Assembly (NCBI GenBank): GCA_002842985.1
Contig: PHEQ01000003.1
Span: 62,001-126,000 of the forward strand
Direction of reading: 5' to 3'
Length of the DNA: 64,000 nucleotides
Origin: Alphaproteobacteria bacterium HGW-Alphaproteobacteria-1
GTDB lineage: Bacteria > Pseudomonadota > Alphaproteobacteria > Rhodobacterales > Rhodobacteraceae
A program made the position numbers and the translations under genes. Position 1 is the stretch's first letter. Every line of letters begins with the position of its first letter. Below are positions 1 to 10,759 of this stretch, piece by piece. The notes beneath the pieces are model-generated. The model worked only from the letters and a program-made list of their open reading frames with translations. It did no database searches and was not told where the DNA came from.

Positions 1-1681
1 ACATGGCGCGCAGCGTGTCGCGGTCCACCAGCACGCCGTGGCGCTCCATCGTGGCCAGAACCGGCACGAGGGGGCGCTCGAGCGTCTCGTAGACGGTGGT
101 GACGCGGGCGCGGTGAAGCTGCGGCTTGAACGTCAGCCACAGACGCAGCGTGATATCGGCATCTTCGGCGGCATAGCCGGTGGCTGTGTCGATGGGCACG
201 CGGTCAAAGGTGATCGCCGATTTGCCCGAACCGAGCAGGGTCTTGATCGGGATGGGGGTATGCGAAAGATATCGCTCCGACAGCGTGTCCATGCCATGCC
301 CATGCAGCCCGGAATGCATCGCGTAGGACATCAGCATCGTGTCGTCTATCGGGGCGATGGCGATGCCATGGGCGGCCAGGATCTTGGCGTCGTATTTCAC
401 GTTCTGGCCGATCTTGAGGATGGCGTCATCCTCGAGAATGGGCCGGAGTGCTGCGAGGGCTGCGTCAAGCGGCATCTGCCCCCCGGCCAGCTTGTCCGAG
501 GAAAACAGATCGCCCGCCGCGCCGTCCTTGTGCCCGAGCGGGATATAGCAGGCGCGCCCCGGTGCGGTGGCCAGCGAAACACCGACAAGCGCGGCCTGCA
601 TCTCGTTGAGAGAGGTCGTTTCGGTGTCGACCGCGACAAAGCCCTGCGCGCGGATTTGGGCCAGCCAGGGCTCGAGCGCGTCCATGTCGCGGACACACTC
701 GTAGCTTTCGGGCGCGATCGCGGGCCAGCCGGGCGCCGCCATCGCCACCTCGTCGCCCCCTTGCGGCATTGGCTCGGGCAGGGTGGGGGCCTCGCGCCCG
801 AGCGCCTCGGCAATGCGTTTGGTCAGGGTGCGAAACTCCATCTGCGCGAGAAACCCCAGAAGCGTCTCGGGATCCGGGTCGCGCACCTCGAGATCGTCGA
901 GGCCAAAGCCGAGCGGCGTATCGCAATCGAGCTGCACGAGGCGCTTCGACATCTCGATCTGATCGCGCATTTCGATCAGGGTCTGGCGGCGCTTGGGTTG
1001 CCTGATCTCTTCGGCGCGGTCGAGCAATTCCTCGAGCGAGCCAAACTCGTTGATCAGAAGCGCGGCCGTCTTGATGCCGATGCCGGGCGCGCCGGGCACG
1101 TTGTCGACGCTGTCACCGGCGAGGGCCTGCACATCGACCACGCGCGCCGGATCAACGCCGAACTTCTCGCGCACCCCGTCCACGTCGATGCGGCGGTTCT
1201 TCATCGCGTCGAGCATCTCGACGCCGTCGCCGACAAGCTGCATCAGGTCCTTGTCGGAGGAAATGATCGTCACTCGCCCGCCCGCTGCGCGCGCGCGGCA
1301 GGCGAGCGTTGCGATGATGTCATCGGCCTCATAGCCCTCGATTTCCTCGCAGGCGATGTTGAAGGCGCGGGTGGCCTCGCGGGTGAGCGGGATCTGCGGT
1401 CGCAGATCCTCGGGCATCGCCTCTCGGTTGGCCTTGTATTCGGGGTAGAGATCGTTGCGAAAGGTATGGCTGCCCTTGTCGAAGATCACCGCGACATGGG
1501 TGGGCGCGTCATGCCCGTTATTGCCCTCGACATAGCGTTGCAGCATGTTGCAAAAGCCCGACACCGCGCCCACCGGCAGCCCGTCTGATTTGCGCGTGAG
1601 CGGCGGCAGCGCGTGATAGGCGCGGAAGATGAACGACGACCCGTCGATCAGGTGCAGGTGACAGCCTTTGCCAAATGACAT
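1..1681 (-). CDS. polA: DNA polymerase I (3' end of gene outside window)
   Basis: Repair and Okazaki-fragment polymerase, cytoplasmic. The first 560 residues are present and the polymerase domain lies beyond the left edge. The N-terminal 5' nuclease domain shows DGSSFIFRAYHALPPL, VIFDKGSHTFRNDLYPEYKA, GYEADDIIATLA and SSDKDLMQLV. A 3'-5' exonuclease domain follows; it keeps the DTE metal motif (VAVDTETTSL, about residue 348) and NVKYDAKIL, so proofreading looks intact, unlike in some PolA lineages. The start is the ATG at 1681-1679, giving MSFGKGCHLHLIDGSS. Identity is very secure; only the C-terminal third is missing. Confidence 0.96.
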   Translation of the reverse strand, partial: MSFGKGCHLHLIDGSSFIFRAYHALPPLTRKSDGLPVGAVSGFCNMLQRYVEGNNGHDAPTHVAVIFDKGSHTFRNDLYPEYKANREAMPEDLRPQIPLTREATRAFNIACEEIEGYEADDIIATLACRARAAGGRVTIISSDKDLMQLVGDGVEMLDAMKNRRIDVDGVREKFGVDPARVVDVQALAGDSVDNVPGAPGIGIKTAALLINEFGSLEELLDRAEEIRQPKRRQTLIEMRDQIEMSKRLVQLDCDTPLGFGLDDLEVRDPDPETLLGFLAQMEFRTLTKRIAEALGREAPTLPEPMPQGGDEVAMAAPGWPAIAPESYECVRDMDALEPWLAQIRAQGFVAVDTETTSLNEMQAALVGVSLATAPGRACYIPLGHKDGAAGDLFSSDKLAGGQMPLDAALAALRPILEDDAILKIGQNVKYDAKILAAHGIAIAPIDDTMLMSYAMHSGLHGHGMDTLSERYLSHTPIPIKTLLGSGKSAITFDRVPIDTATGYAAEDADITLRLWLTFKPQLHRARVTTVYETLERPLVPVLATMERHGVLVDRDTLRAM

Positions 1682-1757
1682 GTCTTGCCCCCCCGATCAG
1701 GCTTCATCGTTCCAAAAATACTCATGTCGTGACGCGGCCGCAGGTGACGGCGACGGT

Positions 1758-1937
1758 TCAGACCCTGCCCTCGAAATCGCGGTGGATCAACTTGGCGTCG
1801 CAATAGGGGCATTCGACATAGCCCTTGTCCTGCGGGATCTGGAGCCAGACGCGGGGATGGCCAAGCGCCCCCTCGCCGCCGTCGCAGGCCACGCGATAGC
1901 TCTCGACAATGCGGGTTTCGGGGGCTTCGGTAACCAT
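1758..1937 (-). CDS. small zf-CHCC zinc-finger protein
   Basis: A 59-residue protein with ligands C18, H27, C43 and C46 (C-x8-H-x15-C-x2-C), the spacing of the zf-CHCC family, which also includes mitochondrial complex I subunit NDUFS6. Alphaproteobacteria commonly carry such a short stand-alone copy. It lies 76 bp upstream of polA on the same strand and is divergent from the ABC ATPase gene. The zinc-binding assignment is from residue pattern. A complex I accessory role is only inferred from the family. Confidence 0.85.
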   Translation of the reverse strand: MVTEAPETRIVESYRVACDGGEGALGHPRVWLQIPQDKGYVECPYCDAKLIHRDFEGRV

Positions 1938-2011
1938 CGGCGGATTTCCTTTTGCGATGCGTTGGATTAGGTCGGACTATGATCGAAGGCGCGGCAGGGA
2001 GCAAGAGCGGC

Positions 2012-2947
2012 ATGGGGCGGAACGCCATTGAAATCCGGGGTCTGGTCAAGACCTATGCGGGCGGGCGGCACGGGCCGGAAAAGCGCGCTCTGAAAGGTGT
2101 CGATCTGGAGATCCCGCAGGGCTCGGTCTTCGGCCTGTTGGGGCCCAATGGCGCGGGCAAATCGACGCTGATCAACATTCTGGCCGGTCTGGTGATCAAG
2201 ACCGCCGGACAGGTGACGATCTGGGGCTTCGATCAGGACCGCAACCCGAGGCAAAGCCGCGCCGCCATCGGCGTCATGCCGCAGGAATTGAACCTCGACC
2301 CGTTCTTCACCCCGCGCGAGGCGCTGGAGGTGCAGGCCGGGCTTTACGGTGTGCCGAAAAGCCAGCGGCGCAGCGACGAGATCTTGCGGCTGGTGGGGCT
2401 CGAGGACAAGGCCGGGGCCTATGCGCGCACGCTCTCGGGTGGGATGCGGCGCAGGCTGTTGCTGGCCAAGGCTCTGGTGCATCACCCCCATGTTCTGGTG
2501 CTCGACGAGCCGACCGCGGGCGTCGATATCGAACTGCGCCAGATGCTGTGGGAGAATGTGCGCCGTCTCAACCGAGAGGGGATGACGATCATCCTCACCA
2601 CCCATTATCTCGAAGAGGCAGAGGAGATGTGCGACGAGATCGCCATCATCAACCAGGGCGAGGTGGTGGCGCGAGACAGCACCGCACGGCTGCTCGGGCG
2701 GCTCGACGGCAAGACGATGATCATCCAGCCCGAAAGCCCGGTGACGGTGCTGCCCGAGGGCCGGGGCCTGGAGGTGACACAGCGCGCGGACGGGGCGCTC
2801 GTGATCGCCTACCGCGCATCCGAGACCGGGGCCGAGGCGGTGCTGGCGGCGGTGCGGGCGGCCGGCATCAGCATCCGCGACGTGCGCACCGAGCAGGCGG
2901 ATTTGCAGGATGTGTTTCTGGATCTGACGCGCAGCCGGGTCGGCTGA
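2012..2947 (+). CDS. ABC-2 type exporter ATP-binding protein
   Basis: ATPase of an ABC exporter of the YadG/CcmA/DrrA-like class. Walker A GPNGAGKST is near residue 45, the signature LSGGMRRRL near 141, and Walker B VLVLDEPTAGVD follows. A C-terminal extension of about 90 residues after the nucleotide-binding domain is typical of this class. The start at 2012 is preceded by CAGGGAG about 10 bp upstream; an in-frame ATG at 1979 is the alternative and would add 11 residues. The membrane partner (ABC-2 permease) is not next to it: the following gene is convergent pyrF, 3 bp away. Substrate unknown. Confidence 0.87.
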   Translation: MGRNAIEIRGLVKTYAGGRHGPEKRALKGVDLEIPQGSVFGLLGPNGAGKSTLINILAGLVIKTAGQVTIWGFDQDRNPRQSRAAIGVMPQELNLDPFFTPREALEVQAGLYGVPKSQRRSDEILRLVGLEDKAGAYARTLSGGMRRRLLLAKALVHHPHVLVLDEPTAGVDIELRQMLWENVRRLNREGMTIILTTHYLEEAEEMCDEIAIINQGEVVARDSTARLLGRLDGKTMIIQPESPVTVLPEGRGLEVTQRADGALVIAYRASETGAEAVLAAVRAAGISIRDVRTEQADLQDVFLDLTRSRVG

Positions 2948-2950
2948 CGG

Positions 2951-3646
2951 TCAGACGCGGCCCAATTCCCCGAGGATTGCCAGCGCCGCCGCGCGCGGGT
3001 CCTGCGCGGCCCAGACGGGGCGGCCCACCACGATGTGATCGGCCCCGTCGGCCACTGCCTGTGCTGGGGTGGCGACGCGTTTCTGGTCGCCAAGCGCGCT
3101 GCCTGCGGGGCGCACGCCGGGGGTGACGATGAGGCGGCCCTTGGCCTCGGGCAGGGCGCGGATCATCGCCGCCTCCTGCGGGCTGGCGATGACGCCATCG
3201 GCGCCTGCGTCGAACGCGCGGCCCGCGCGCTCGGCCACCAGATCGGGCAGATCGCCCGGCTTGATCAGCCCCGCGTCCAGATCCGTGCGGTCCAGCGAGG
3301 TAAGGATGGTCACGGCAAGTATCTTGATCGGCTTGCCGCCCGCGCCTTCCTTGGCCGCGCGCACCACATGCGGGTCGCCATGCACGGTCAGGAAATCGAG
3401 ATCATACCGCGCGAGGCCCCGCACGGCGGCCTCGATGGTGGCACCGATGTCAAACAGCTTCATGTCCAGAAAGATGCGCTTGCCATGCTCCTGCTTGAGT
3501 TCATCGGCCAGCGCGAGCCCGCCGCCGGTGAGCATCCCGAGGCCGATCTTGTAAAAACTCACGGTATCGCCCAACTGCCCGGTCAGGTGCAGCGCCGCCA
3601 GGGCATCGGGCAGGTCGAGGGCAACGATCAGGCGGTCATCGGACAT
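2951..3646 (-). CDS. pyrF: orotidine 5'-phosphate decarboxylase
   Basis: Last step of de novo UMP synthesis: decarboxylates OMP to UMP. The 231-residue length is normal for bacterial PyrF. The catalytic D-x-K-x-x-D signature is D61-M-K63-L-F-D66, and the phosphate-binding C-terminal part TPGVRPAG and DHIVVGRPVW is present. The start MSDDRLIVALDLPD at 3646 was chosen because the barrel begins there; an upstream in-frame ATG at 3703 adds an unrelated leader. Confidence 0.97.
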   Translation of the reverse strand: MSDDRLIVALDLPDALAALHLTGQLGDTVSFYKIGLGMLTGGGLALADELKQEHGKRIFLDMKLFDIGATIEAAVRGLARYDLDFLTVHGDPHVVRAAKEGAGGKPIKILAVTILTSLDRTDLDAGLIKPGDLPDLVAERAGRAFDAGADGVIASPQEAAMIRALPEAKGRLIVTPGVRPAGSALGDQKRVATPAQAVADGADHIVVGRPVWAAQDPRAAALAILGELGRV

Positions 3647-3699
3647 GGCATACGTTCCGGAGCAGAGCTGTCGCCTTGTCGCGGCGGCGGGGGCGGGCG

Positions 3700-3954
3700 T
3701 CAAGCCCTCGTCGTGATCTCGATCTTCGCGTCGGGCGCGAGCACCAGCGCCCGCGTGCCGCAGCGAAAACCGGGCATCCGCTGCAACTGTCGCAGCGCCT
3801 CGGCGACGAGATCGGGCGCAGGGTTTTCGGTGGCGGGGACGCTTGCCAGAATGCTGACCTGACCGGTTTGAGTCTGACAGATCACAACGGCGGATGTGAT
3901 GCTGCCGTCGTGCCGCAAGTCGCGGATTTCAATCTTGTCGATCATCATCACCAT
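3700..3954 (-). CDS. hypothetical protein, 84 aa
   Basis: Short soluble protein beginning MVMMIDKIEIRDLRHDG, with no signal peptide or membrane segment and no motif I recognise. It has a beta-rich look (alternating hydrophobic residues in SAVVICQTQTGQVSILASV). It lies 53 bp upstream of pyrF on the same strand and could be cotranscribed. The start could be ATG 3954 or either of the methionines two or three codons later. Supported by coherent composition and position; function unknown. Confidence 0.6.
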   Translation of the reverse strand: MVMMIDKIEIRDLRHDGSITSAVVICQTQTGQVSILASVPATENPAPDLVAEALRQLQRMPGFRCGTRALVLAPDAKIEITTRA

Positions 3955-4048
3955 ACCCCGCTTACGTATACGAGGGCGGCTTATTCCGTCCGGTCACGCG
4001 CGAAAAGGAAAAATGTCGTGCGGTGTTCCCCTGCGCGGCGGGCCGCCG

Positions 4049-4315
4049 TCAGGCGGCGAGCGCGGGCGGGAATCCGCCGCATATCGCGGGCTCGGCGCGG
4101 CGCAATCGCAACGGTGCATGGCCCGACCGGTGCGCATGAAGGGCGCGCGCACGCAGGCGGCGCATGACGTAATCGAAGGCGGCGGTCATCGGTGCGGGCA
4201 CATCGACCGGATAGGCAAGACGCGCACCGCGATCGGTGATTTCGGCGAGGGCCTCGTAACTGCTCGTCTCGGGGTTGTAGCGGACCGGGCCGAGGGTGAG
4301 ATGCGGATCGGGCAT
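4049..4315 (-). CDS. hypothetical protein, 88 aa
   Basis: Small basic protein starting MPDPHLTLGPVRYNPETSSYEALAEI. The N-terminal half looks like a compact beta-strand domain (Y-N-P-E-T-S-S-Y-E-A-L) and the C-terminal 30 residues are Arg/Ala/His rich. It is transcribed away from clpB, whose promoter lies just beyond its start. I do not recognise the family. The ATG at 4315 is preferred over an upstream in-frame ATG at 4429, which would run into the clpB promoter region. Confidence 0.6.
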   Translation of the reverse strand: MPDPHLTLGPVRYNPETSSYEALAEITDRGARLAYPVDVPAPMTAAFDYVMRRLRARALHAHRSGHAPLRLRRAEPAICGGFPPALAA

Positions 4316-4445
4316 GGCTTGGCTCCTTGTCTCGGCGCGGGTTGCGCGCCTGTGGATAACTATTGAAAAGGTGGGAATTCCATAGAGTTGCGCCAAGGGG
4401 ACGTCACAAAAACGTGCAAGTCCCGACAATCTGTCGCATTGCCTG

Positions 4446-4475
4446 CTTGAACCTCACGGCCGTGTTACCCATTTC
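4446..4475 (+). promoter_or_regulatory. RpoH (sigma-32) type heat-shock promoter for clpB
   Basis: CTTGAA at 4446-4451, a 16-bp spacer, then CCCATTTC at 4468-4475, close to the sigma-32 consensus (CTTGAA and CCCATNTA). It lies 80 bp upstream of clpB, a classical heat-shock regulon member. Assignment is by pattern and context. Confidence 0.65.
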
Positions 4476-4554
4476 TGGGATGAGGTTCCCGACCACGCCA
4501 CGCCTATCGCAGGGTGGTGACATCCGGGGAACGCTTGGAAAAAGGAGAATACCC

Positions 4555-7170
<2,616 letters not shown>

Positions 7171-7241
7171 GCGCGGTTTCGGCCTCGACTTTCGGAGCCC
7201 TCCTTGGGACAAGACAGGGGAGGGCGAAGGGAGCCGGGCCG

Positions 7242-8060
7242 ATGGCTGACGAAACGATCCCGGTGGCCCGGCCCGCAACCTGCGTGCCGGGCCATTTCGG
7301 TGAATGGATACAGGGCCGGCTTGGGCCCGAGGGGCCGGTCGTCTTGGTCACGCTGAGCTGTCCCGCGCTCTGCGTGCGCGCGCCGGGCAGCGGTCCGAGG
7401 CTCGACCAACTCTTTCCGTCGCGCGCGGTGTCGGGGTTCGCTGCGGCGCTGGGCCTTGGGCCGGTGAGTTGGCCCGGACTCGACTGCGACATGCCGGTGG
7501 GGGCAGGGGCCGGAGCCTCGACGGCCTGTCTGGTGGCAAGCGCGCGGGCGCTTGGAAGCCGTGCCGCGCCCGAGACGCTGGCACGCGCCTGCCTCGATGT
7601 GGAGGGCGCAACCGATCCGCTGATGTATTCCGGTCCCGACGCGATGCTATGGGCCTCTCGCGAGGGCTGCGCGCTCGAGGCGATGCCGCCGCCGCCTCGC
7701 TGCGAGATTGTGGGCGGGTTCTGGGGTGCGCCGATGCGCACCGATCCGCAGGATGCGGCGTTTCCCGACGTTGCCGATCTGGTGACCTTCTGGCGCGGGG
7801 CCGTGGCGCGTGGTGACCGCGCGGCACTGGCCGGGATCGCCAGCGAATCGGCGCGCCGCTGCACGGCGCTGCGTGGCCCTGATGACCCGATGGAGGCGCT
7901 GGCGCGCGCGTTGGGGGCGCTGGGCCATGTCCGGGCGCATACAGGCACGGCGCGGGCGCTGATCTTTGGCCCCGGCAACGTCCCTTCCGAGGCCGGGGCG
8001 GCACTGGCCGAGGCCGGATTGACGGGCGCGCTGCGCTTTGTCACCGGGGGCGGCGCATGA
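7242..8060 (+). CDS. GHMP kinase, PduX-like (probable L-threonine kinase)
   Basis: A 272-residue GHMP-family kinase with the ATP loop PVGAGAGASTA at residues 85-95 and an N-terminal GHFGEWIQGR segment typical of PduX. PduX phosphorylates L-threonine, whose product is decarboxylated to the aminopropanol phosphate arm of cobalamin. The next gene, cbiB, overlaps by 4 bp (ATGA) and attaches that arm, which strongly supports the role. Length is slightly below PduX of enterics (about 300). The threonine-phosphate decarboxylase (cobC/cobD) is not in the window. Confidence 0.78.
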   Translation: MADETIPVARPATCVPGHFGEWIQGRLGPEGPVVLVTLSCPALCVRAPGSGPRLDQLFPSRAVSGFAAALGLGPVSWPGLDCDMPVGAGAGASTACLVASARALGSRAAPETLARACLDVEGATDPLMYSGPDAMLWASREGCALEAMPPPPRCEIVGGFWGAPMRTDPQDAAFPDVADLVTFWRGAVARGDRAALAGIASESARRCTALRGPDDPMEALARALGALGHVRAHTGTARALIFGPGNVPSEAGAALAEAGLTGALRFVTGGGA

Positions 8061-8998
8061 GCTTTGCGGGCATGATGCTGGTGGGGCTGACGATTGATCT
8101 CGCCATCGGCTGGCCCGGCTGGCTTTACGCGCGGATCGGGCATCCGGTGACATGGCTGGGCGCGGTGGTCGCGCGGGTGGAGAGATTGGCCAATCGTGGC
8201 AAGCGGCCCATGCGCCTGGGTATGGGTGCGCTCTGCGTGACGCTGGTGCTGGCCCTGGCGATCGGCCTGGCGCTTCTGGTGCAATCGCTCCTGCCTGAGG
8301 GGATCTGGGGCGTGTTCCTCGGCGGTGTTCTGGCCTGGCCGCTGATTGCACTGCGTGCAATGCACGACCATGTGGCCGCCGTCGCGCGGCCCCTGGCAGC
8401 GGGCGATCTGGCTGCGGCACGCGCGGCGGTGGCGATGATCGTCGGGCGCGACCCGAGCGCACTTGACGAGGCGGGCGTGGCGCGCGCGGCGATCGAGAGC
8501 CTGGCTGAGAATACCGGCGACGGGATCGTCGCGCCGTTGTTCTGGGGCGTGGTGGCGGGGCTGCCGGGGATTGCGGCCTACAAGGCGGTGAACACGCTCG
8601 ATTCGATGATCGGGCACCGCAACGACCGCTTTGAGGCCTTCGGCAAGGTCGCGGCACGGCTCGACGATCTGGCGAACCTGATCCCGGCGCGGCTCACGGG
8701 GGTGCTTTTCGCGCTGGCCGCGCCGTTTGACGCGGCGCGCGCGCTGCGCGTGATGGCGCGTGATGCCCGCGCGCACCGCTCGCCCAATGCGGGCTGGTCC
8801 GAGGCGGCGATGGCGGGCGCGCTGGGCGTGCGCCTTTCGGGGCCGCGGATCTATGGCGACAGGGTGAGCGCGGAGCCCTGGCTCAACGGTGAGGCGCGCG
8901 ATCCACGCGCGGAGGATGTGTGGCGCGGGCTGCGGCTCTATGCCCGCGCGATGGCGCTGATGGCGCTTGGGCTGGGTGTGCTCTGGCTGGTCCTATGA
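8057..8998 (+). CDS. cbiB: adenosylcobinamide-phosphate synthase CbiB/CobD
   Basis: Inner-membrane amide synthase that joins (R)-1-amino-2-propanol phosphate to adenosylcobyric acid. It is 313 residues with several hydrophobic segments (about 1-20, 50-105 and the extreme C-terminus). Family-defining stretches are HPVTWLGAVV, SLAENTGDGIVAPLFW and AVNTLDSMIGHRNDRFEAFG. The gene is translationally coupled to the PduX-like kinase. Called cobD in the Pseudomonas nomenclature. Confidence 0.93.
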   Translation: MSFAGMMLVGLTIDLAIGWPGWLYARIGHPVTWLGAVVARVERLANRGKRPMRLGMGALCVTLVLALAIGLALLVQSLLPEGIWGVFLGGVLAWPLIALRAMHDHVAAVARPLAAGDLAAARAAVAMIVGRDPSALDEAGVARAAIESLAENTGDGIVAPLFWGVVAGLPGIAAYKAVNTLDSMIGHRNDRFEAFGKVAARLDDLANLIPARLTGVLFALAAPFDAARALRVMARDARAHRSPNAGWSEAAMAGALGVRLSGPRIYGDRVSAEPWLNGEARDPRAEDVWRGLRLYARAMALMALGLGVLWLVL

Positions 8999-9361
8999 AG
9001 GTTTTGAGAAGGTCGAGAGGCGGTATGGCCAATATCTTCCGACCAAAGCGCCACCGCCTTTCCGCAACATCCTGCCGCCAATCTCGGGCTGACGCGTTCA
9101 GCCTGTGGAACAACCATGCGGCCGAAATGGTTGCCTGACCGGCGCGCGGATCCAGCTCACGTCGCTACATAACAACCTGACAAAGCCCATCGTCATGCCT
9201 GGGCACTGACCGCCAGCCAAAGCCCGGGCACGACGTCCGTGGAGCGCCATGGATATCGCAATCCCGGCTTACGAAAAACATTAGATTTTATTCCTTTTCG
9301 TTAGATGCCCTGATAATTATGATCGATCCCGTAGTCATCGCAGCAGCCAAGAGGCCCAGCC
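8999..9361. other. intergenic region between cbiB and the SDH/fumarase island
   Basis: 363 bp with no gene I can support. The first 140 bp contain a 37-codon reading frame (ATG 9025) without family similarity. The last 90 bp are AT-rich (9270-9330), likely holding the promoter of the following operon. A direct repeat TTAGAT occurs at 9281-9286 and 9301-9306, spaced 20 bp, and may be part of a regulator site. No cobalamin riboswitch core is visible. Confidence 0.5.
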
Positions 9362-10096
9362 GTGAGCACAGATCATGACATGTTGGACGTCACCGTCCAG
9401 CGCGGCTCGGCGGATCATGTCCATCATGACCGCTTTCAGGTGCCCGCCCGCGACAACCAGACCGTTCTGGATGTGGTGACGTGGATCCAGCAGATGGCCG
9501 ACCCCTCGCTCAGCTATCGCTATGCCTGTCGCGTGGGCATGTGCGGCTCTTGCGCGATGATGGTCAACGGCGTGCCGCGCTGGACCTGTCGCACCCACGT
9601 GAAAAAGGTGACGGTGAATGGCAAACTCTCTCTCGCACCGCTGCGCAACCTGCCCGTGATCAAGGATCTTGCCGCCGACATGGACCCGTTTTTCGATAAA
9701 TGGGTCGCCGCCGAGGCACGCCATCACCCGACACGCGGACGGCTGGAAGAGTTCGACCCGATCAAGCCGGACGCCCGCGACCGGGTCGAGGCCAATCTTG
9801 GCATCGAATGTATCAACTGCGGCATCTGCTACGCGGCCTGCGATACCGTGGCGGGCAATCCCGACTATCTGGGACCTGCCGCGCTGCAAAGGGCGTGGAC
9901 CTTGCTCAACGACAGCCGCGACGGGGACCGGCCCGGTATTCTGTCGGCGGTCTCGGGCAAGGGCGGTTGCCACAATTGTCATTCCATGGGCAGTTGCGCG
10001 CAATATTGCCCCAACGGGCTGAACCCGATGCGCGCGATTGCCGGGCTCAAGCGCGAGACAGTCAAGGCAGCCTTGCGGGGGAAACGCGATGCTTGA
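9362..10096 (+). CDS. succinate dehydrogenase/fumarate reductase-type iron-sulfur subunit
   Basis: A 244-residue FrdB/SdhB paralogue that passes electrons between flavoprotein and membrane quinone site. A plant-type [2Fe-2S] motif is in YACRVGMCGSC plus the later cysteine of WTCRT. The two ferredoxin-like cysteine groups are CINCGICYAAC and CHSMGSCAQYCP. So all cluster ligands expected of the family are present. Start is GTG at 9362 with AAGAGG about 8 bp upstream. It is first in a six-gene overlapping operon with two membrane anchors, the flavoprotein and a fumarase-like hydratase. The electron-transfer role is secure; the dicarboxylate oxidised or reduced is not. Confidence 0.9.
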   Translation: MSTDHDMLDVTVQRGSADHVHHDRFQVPARDNQTVLDVVTWIQQMADPSLSYRYACRVGMCGSCAMMVNGVPRWTCRTHVKKVTVNGKLSLAPLRNLPVIKDLAADMDPFFDKWVAAEARHHPTRGRLEEFDPIKPDARDRVEANLGIECINCGICYAACDTVAGNPDYLGPAALQRAWTLLNDSRDGDRPGILSAVSGKGGCHNCHSMGSCAQYCPNGLNPMRAIAGLKRETVKAALRGKRDA

Positions 10097-10421
10097 TTTG
10101 CGGCTCTACATGGCGCAACGCCTGAGCGCACTGGTGATGGCACCCTTGGTTCTTGGGCATATCGCGGTGATGATCTACGCCATTCAGGGCGGGCTCAGCA
10201 CGGCGGAAATCCTTGGCCGCACCCAAGGCAGCCTGTTGTGGTTTCTGTTTTACGGCACTTTCGTCGTGGCAGTCTCTATCCATGCTGCCATCGGCCTGCG
10301 CGTCATCGCGCACGAATGGTTGCGACTGAGGGGCGCAGCGCTTTGGATGCTCACATGGGGCATTTGCGCCGCGCTTCTCGCCCTTGGCTTCAGCGCGGTT
10401 TTCGCGGTGACGCTGCCATGA
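10089..10421 (+). CDS. SDH/FRD membrane anchor subunit (first)
   Basis: A 110-residue integral membrane protein with three hydrophobic helices (about 10-32, 48-72 and 82-108). It carries QRLSAL near the N-terminus and H-A-A-I-G-L-R in the second helix, matching the H-x3-G-x-R pattern of SdhC/FrdC-type heme or quinone anchors. It overlaps the iron-sulfur gene by 8 bp and the next anchor gene by 4 bp (ATGA). Predicted to anchor the complex in the inner membrane with the following protein. Confidence 0.82.
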   Translation: MLDLRLYMAQRLSALVMAPLVLGHIAVMIYAIQGGLSTAEILGRTQGSLLWFLFYGTFVVAVSIHAAIGLRVIAHEWLRLRGAALWMLTWGICAALLALGFSAVFAVTLP

Positions 10422-10759
10422 AACCGCCGCCCCGTTCACACCCTCTCTGGTTTGCCTTTGTGCTGCACCGCCTCTCTGGGCTGGCGCTTGCGCTGTTTCT
10501 GCCTGCGCATTTCTGGCTTTTGTCGCAGGCGATCACGGCACCCGCGCGGCTTGATGGCTTTCTCGCCTTCGCAGAAAATCCGTTGGTGAAAATCGCCGAA
10601 TTCGGCCTCGTCTTTCTGCTTGCCGTCCACATGTTCGGCGGCCTGCGCCTGATGGCGCTCGAATTCCTGCCATGGTCCGACCGTCAGAAAACGCTGGCGG
10701 CGGCGGCGGTCGGCGTGGCGCTCTTTTTGTCCGGCACGTTTTTTCTGAGGGCGATCTGA
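10418..10759 (+). CDS. SDH/FRD membrane anchor subunit (second)
   Basis: A 113-residue protein with three hydrophobic helices. The stretch VLHRLSGLALALFLPAHF corresponds to the HR-[ST]-G quinone-site motif of SdhC, and VHMFGGLRLMALEF to the H-x3-G-x-R signature with a candidate heme-ligand histidine. Its stop codon overlaps the ATG of the flavoprotein gene by one base. Together with the previous gene it forms the two-subunit anchor of the complex. Confidence 0.82.
   Translation: MKPPPRSHPLWFAFVLHRLSGLALALFLPAHFWLLSQAITAPARLDGFLAFAENPLVKIAEFGLVFLLAVHMFGGLRLMALEFLPWSDRQKTLAAAAVGVALFLSGTFFLRAI

Noticed and set aside
9025..9138. Small frame MANIFRPKRHRLS (37 codons) after cbiB.
   Set aside because: No family, no conserved context, and composition not distinct from chance; kept as part of the intergenic note.
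8999..9361. Possible cobalamin riboswitch (a GGGCACTG string near 9207).
   Set aside because: The rest of the B12-box core (AGCC-MGGAGACC-type segment) is not found, and the downstream operon is not a cobalamin operon.
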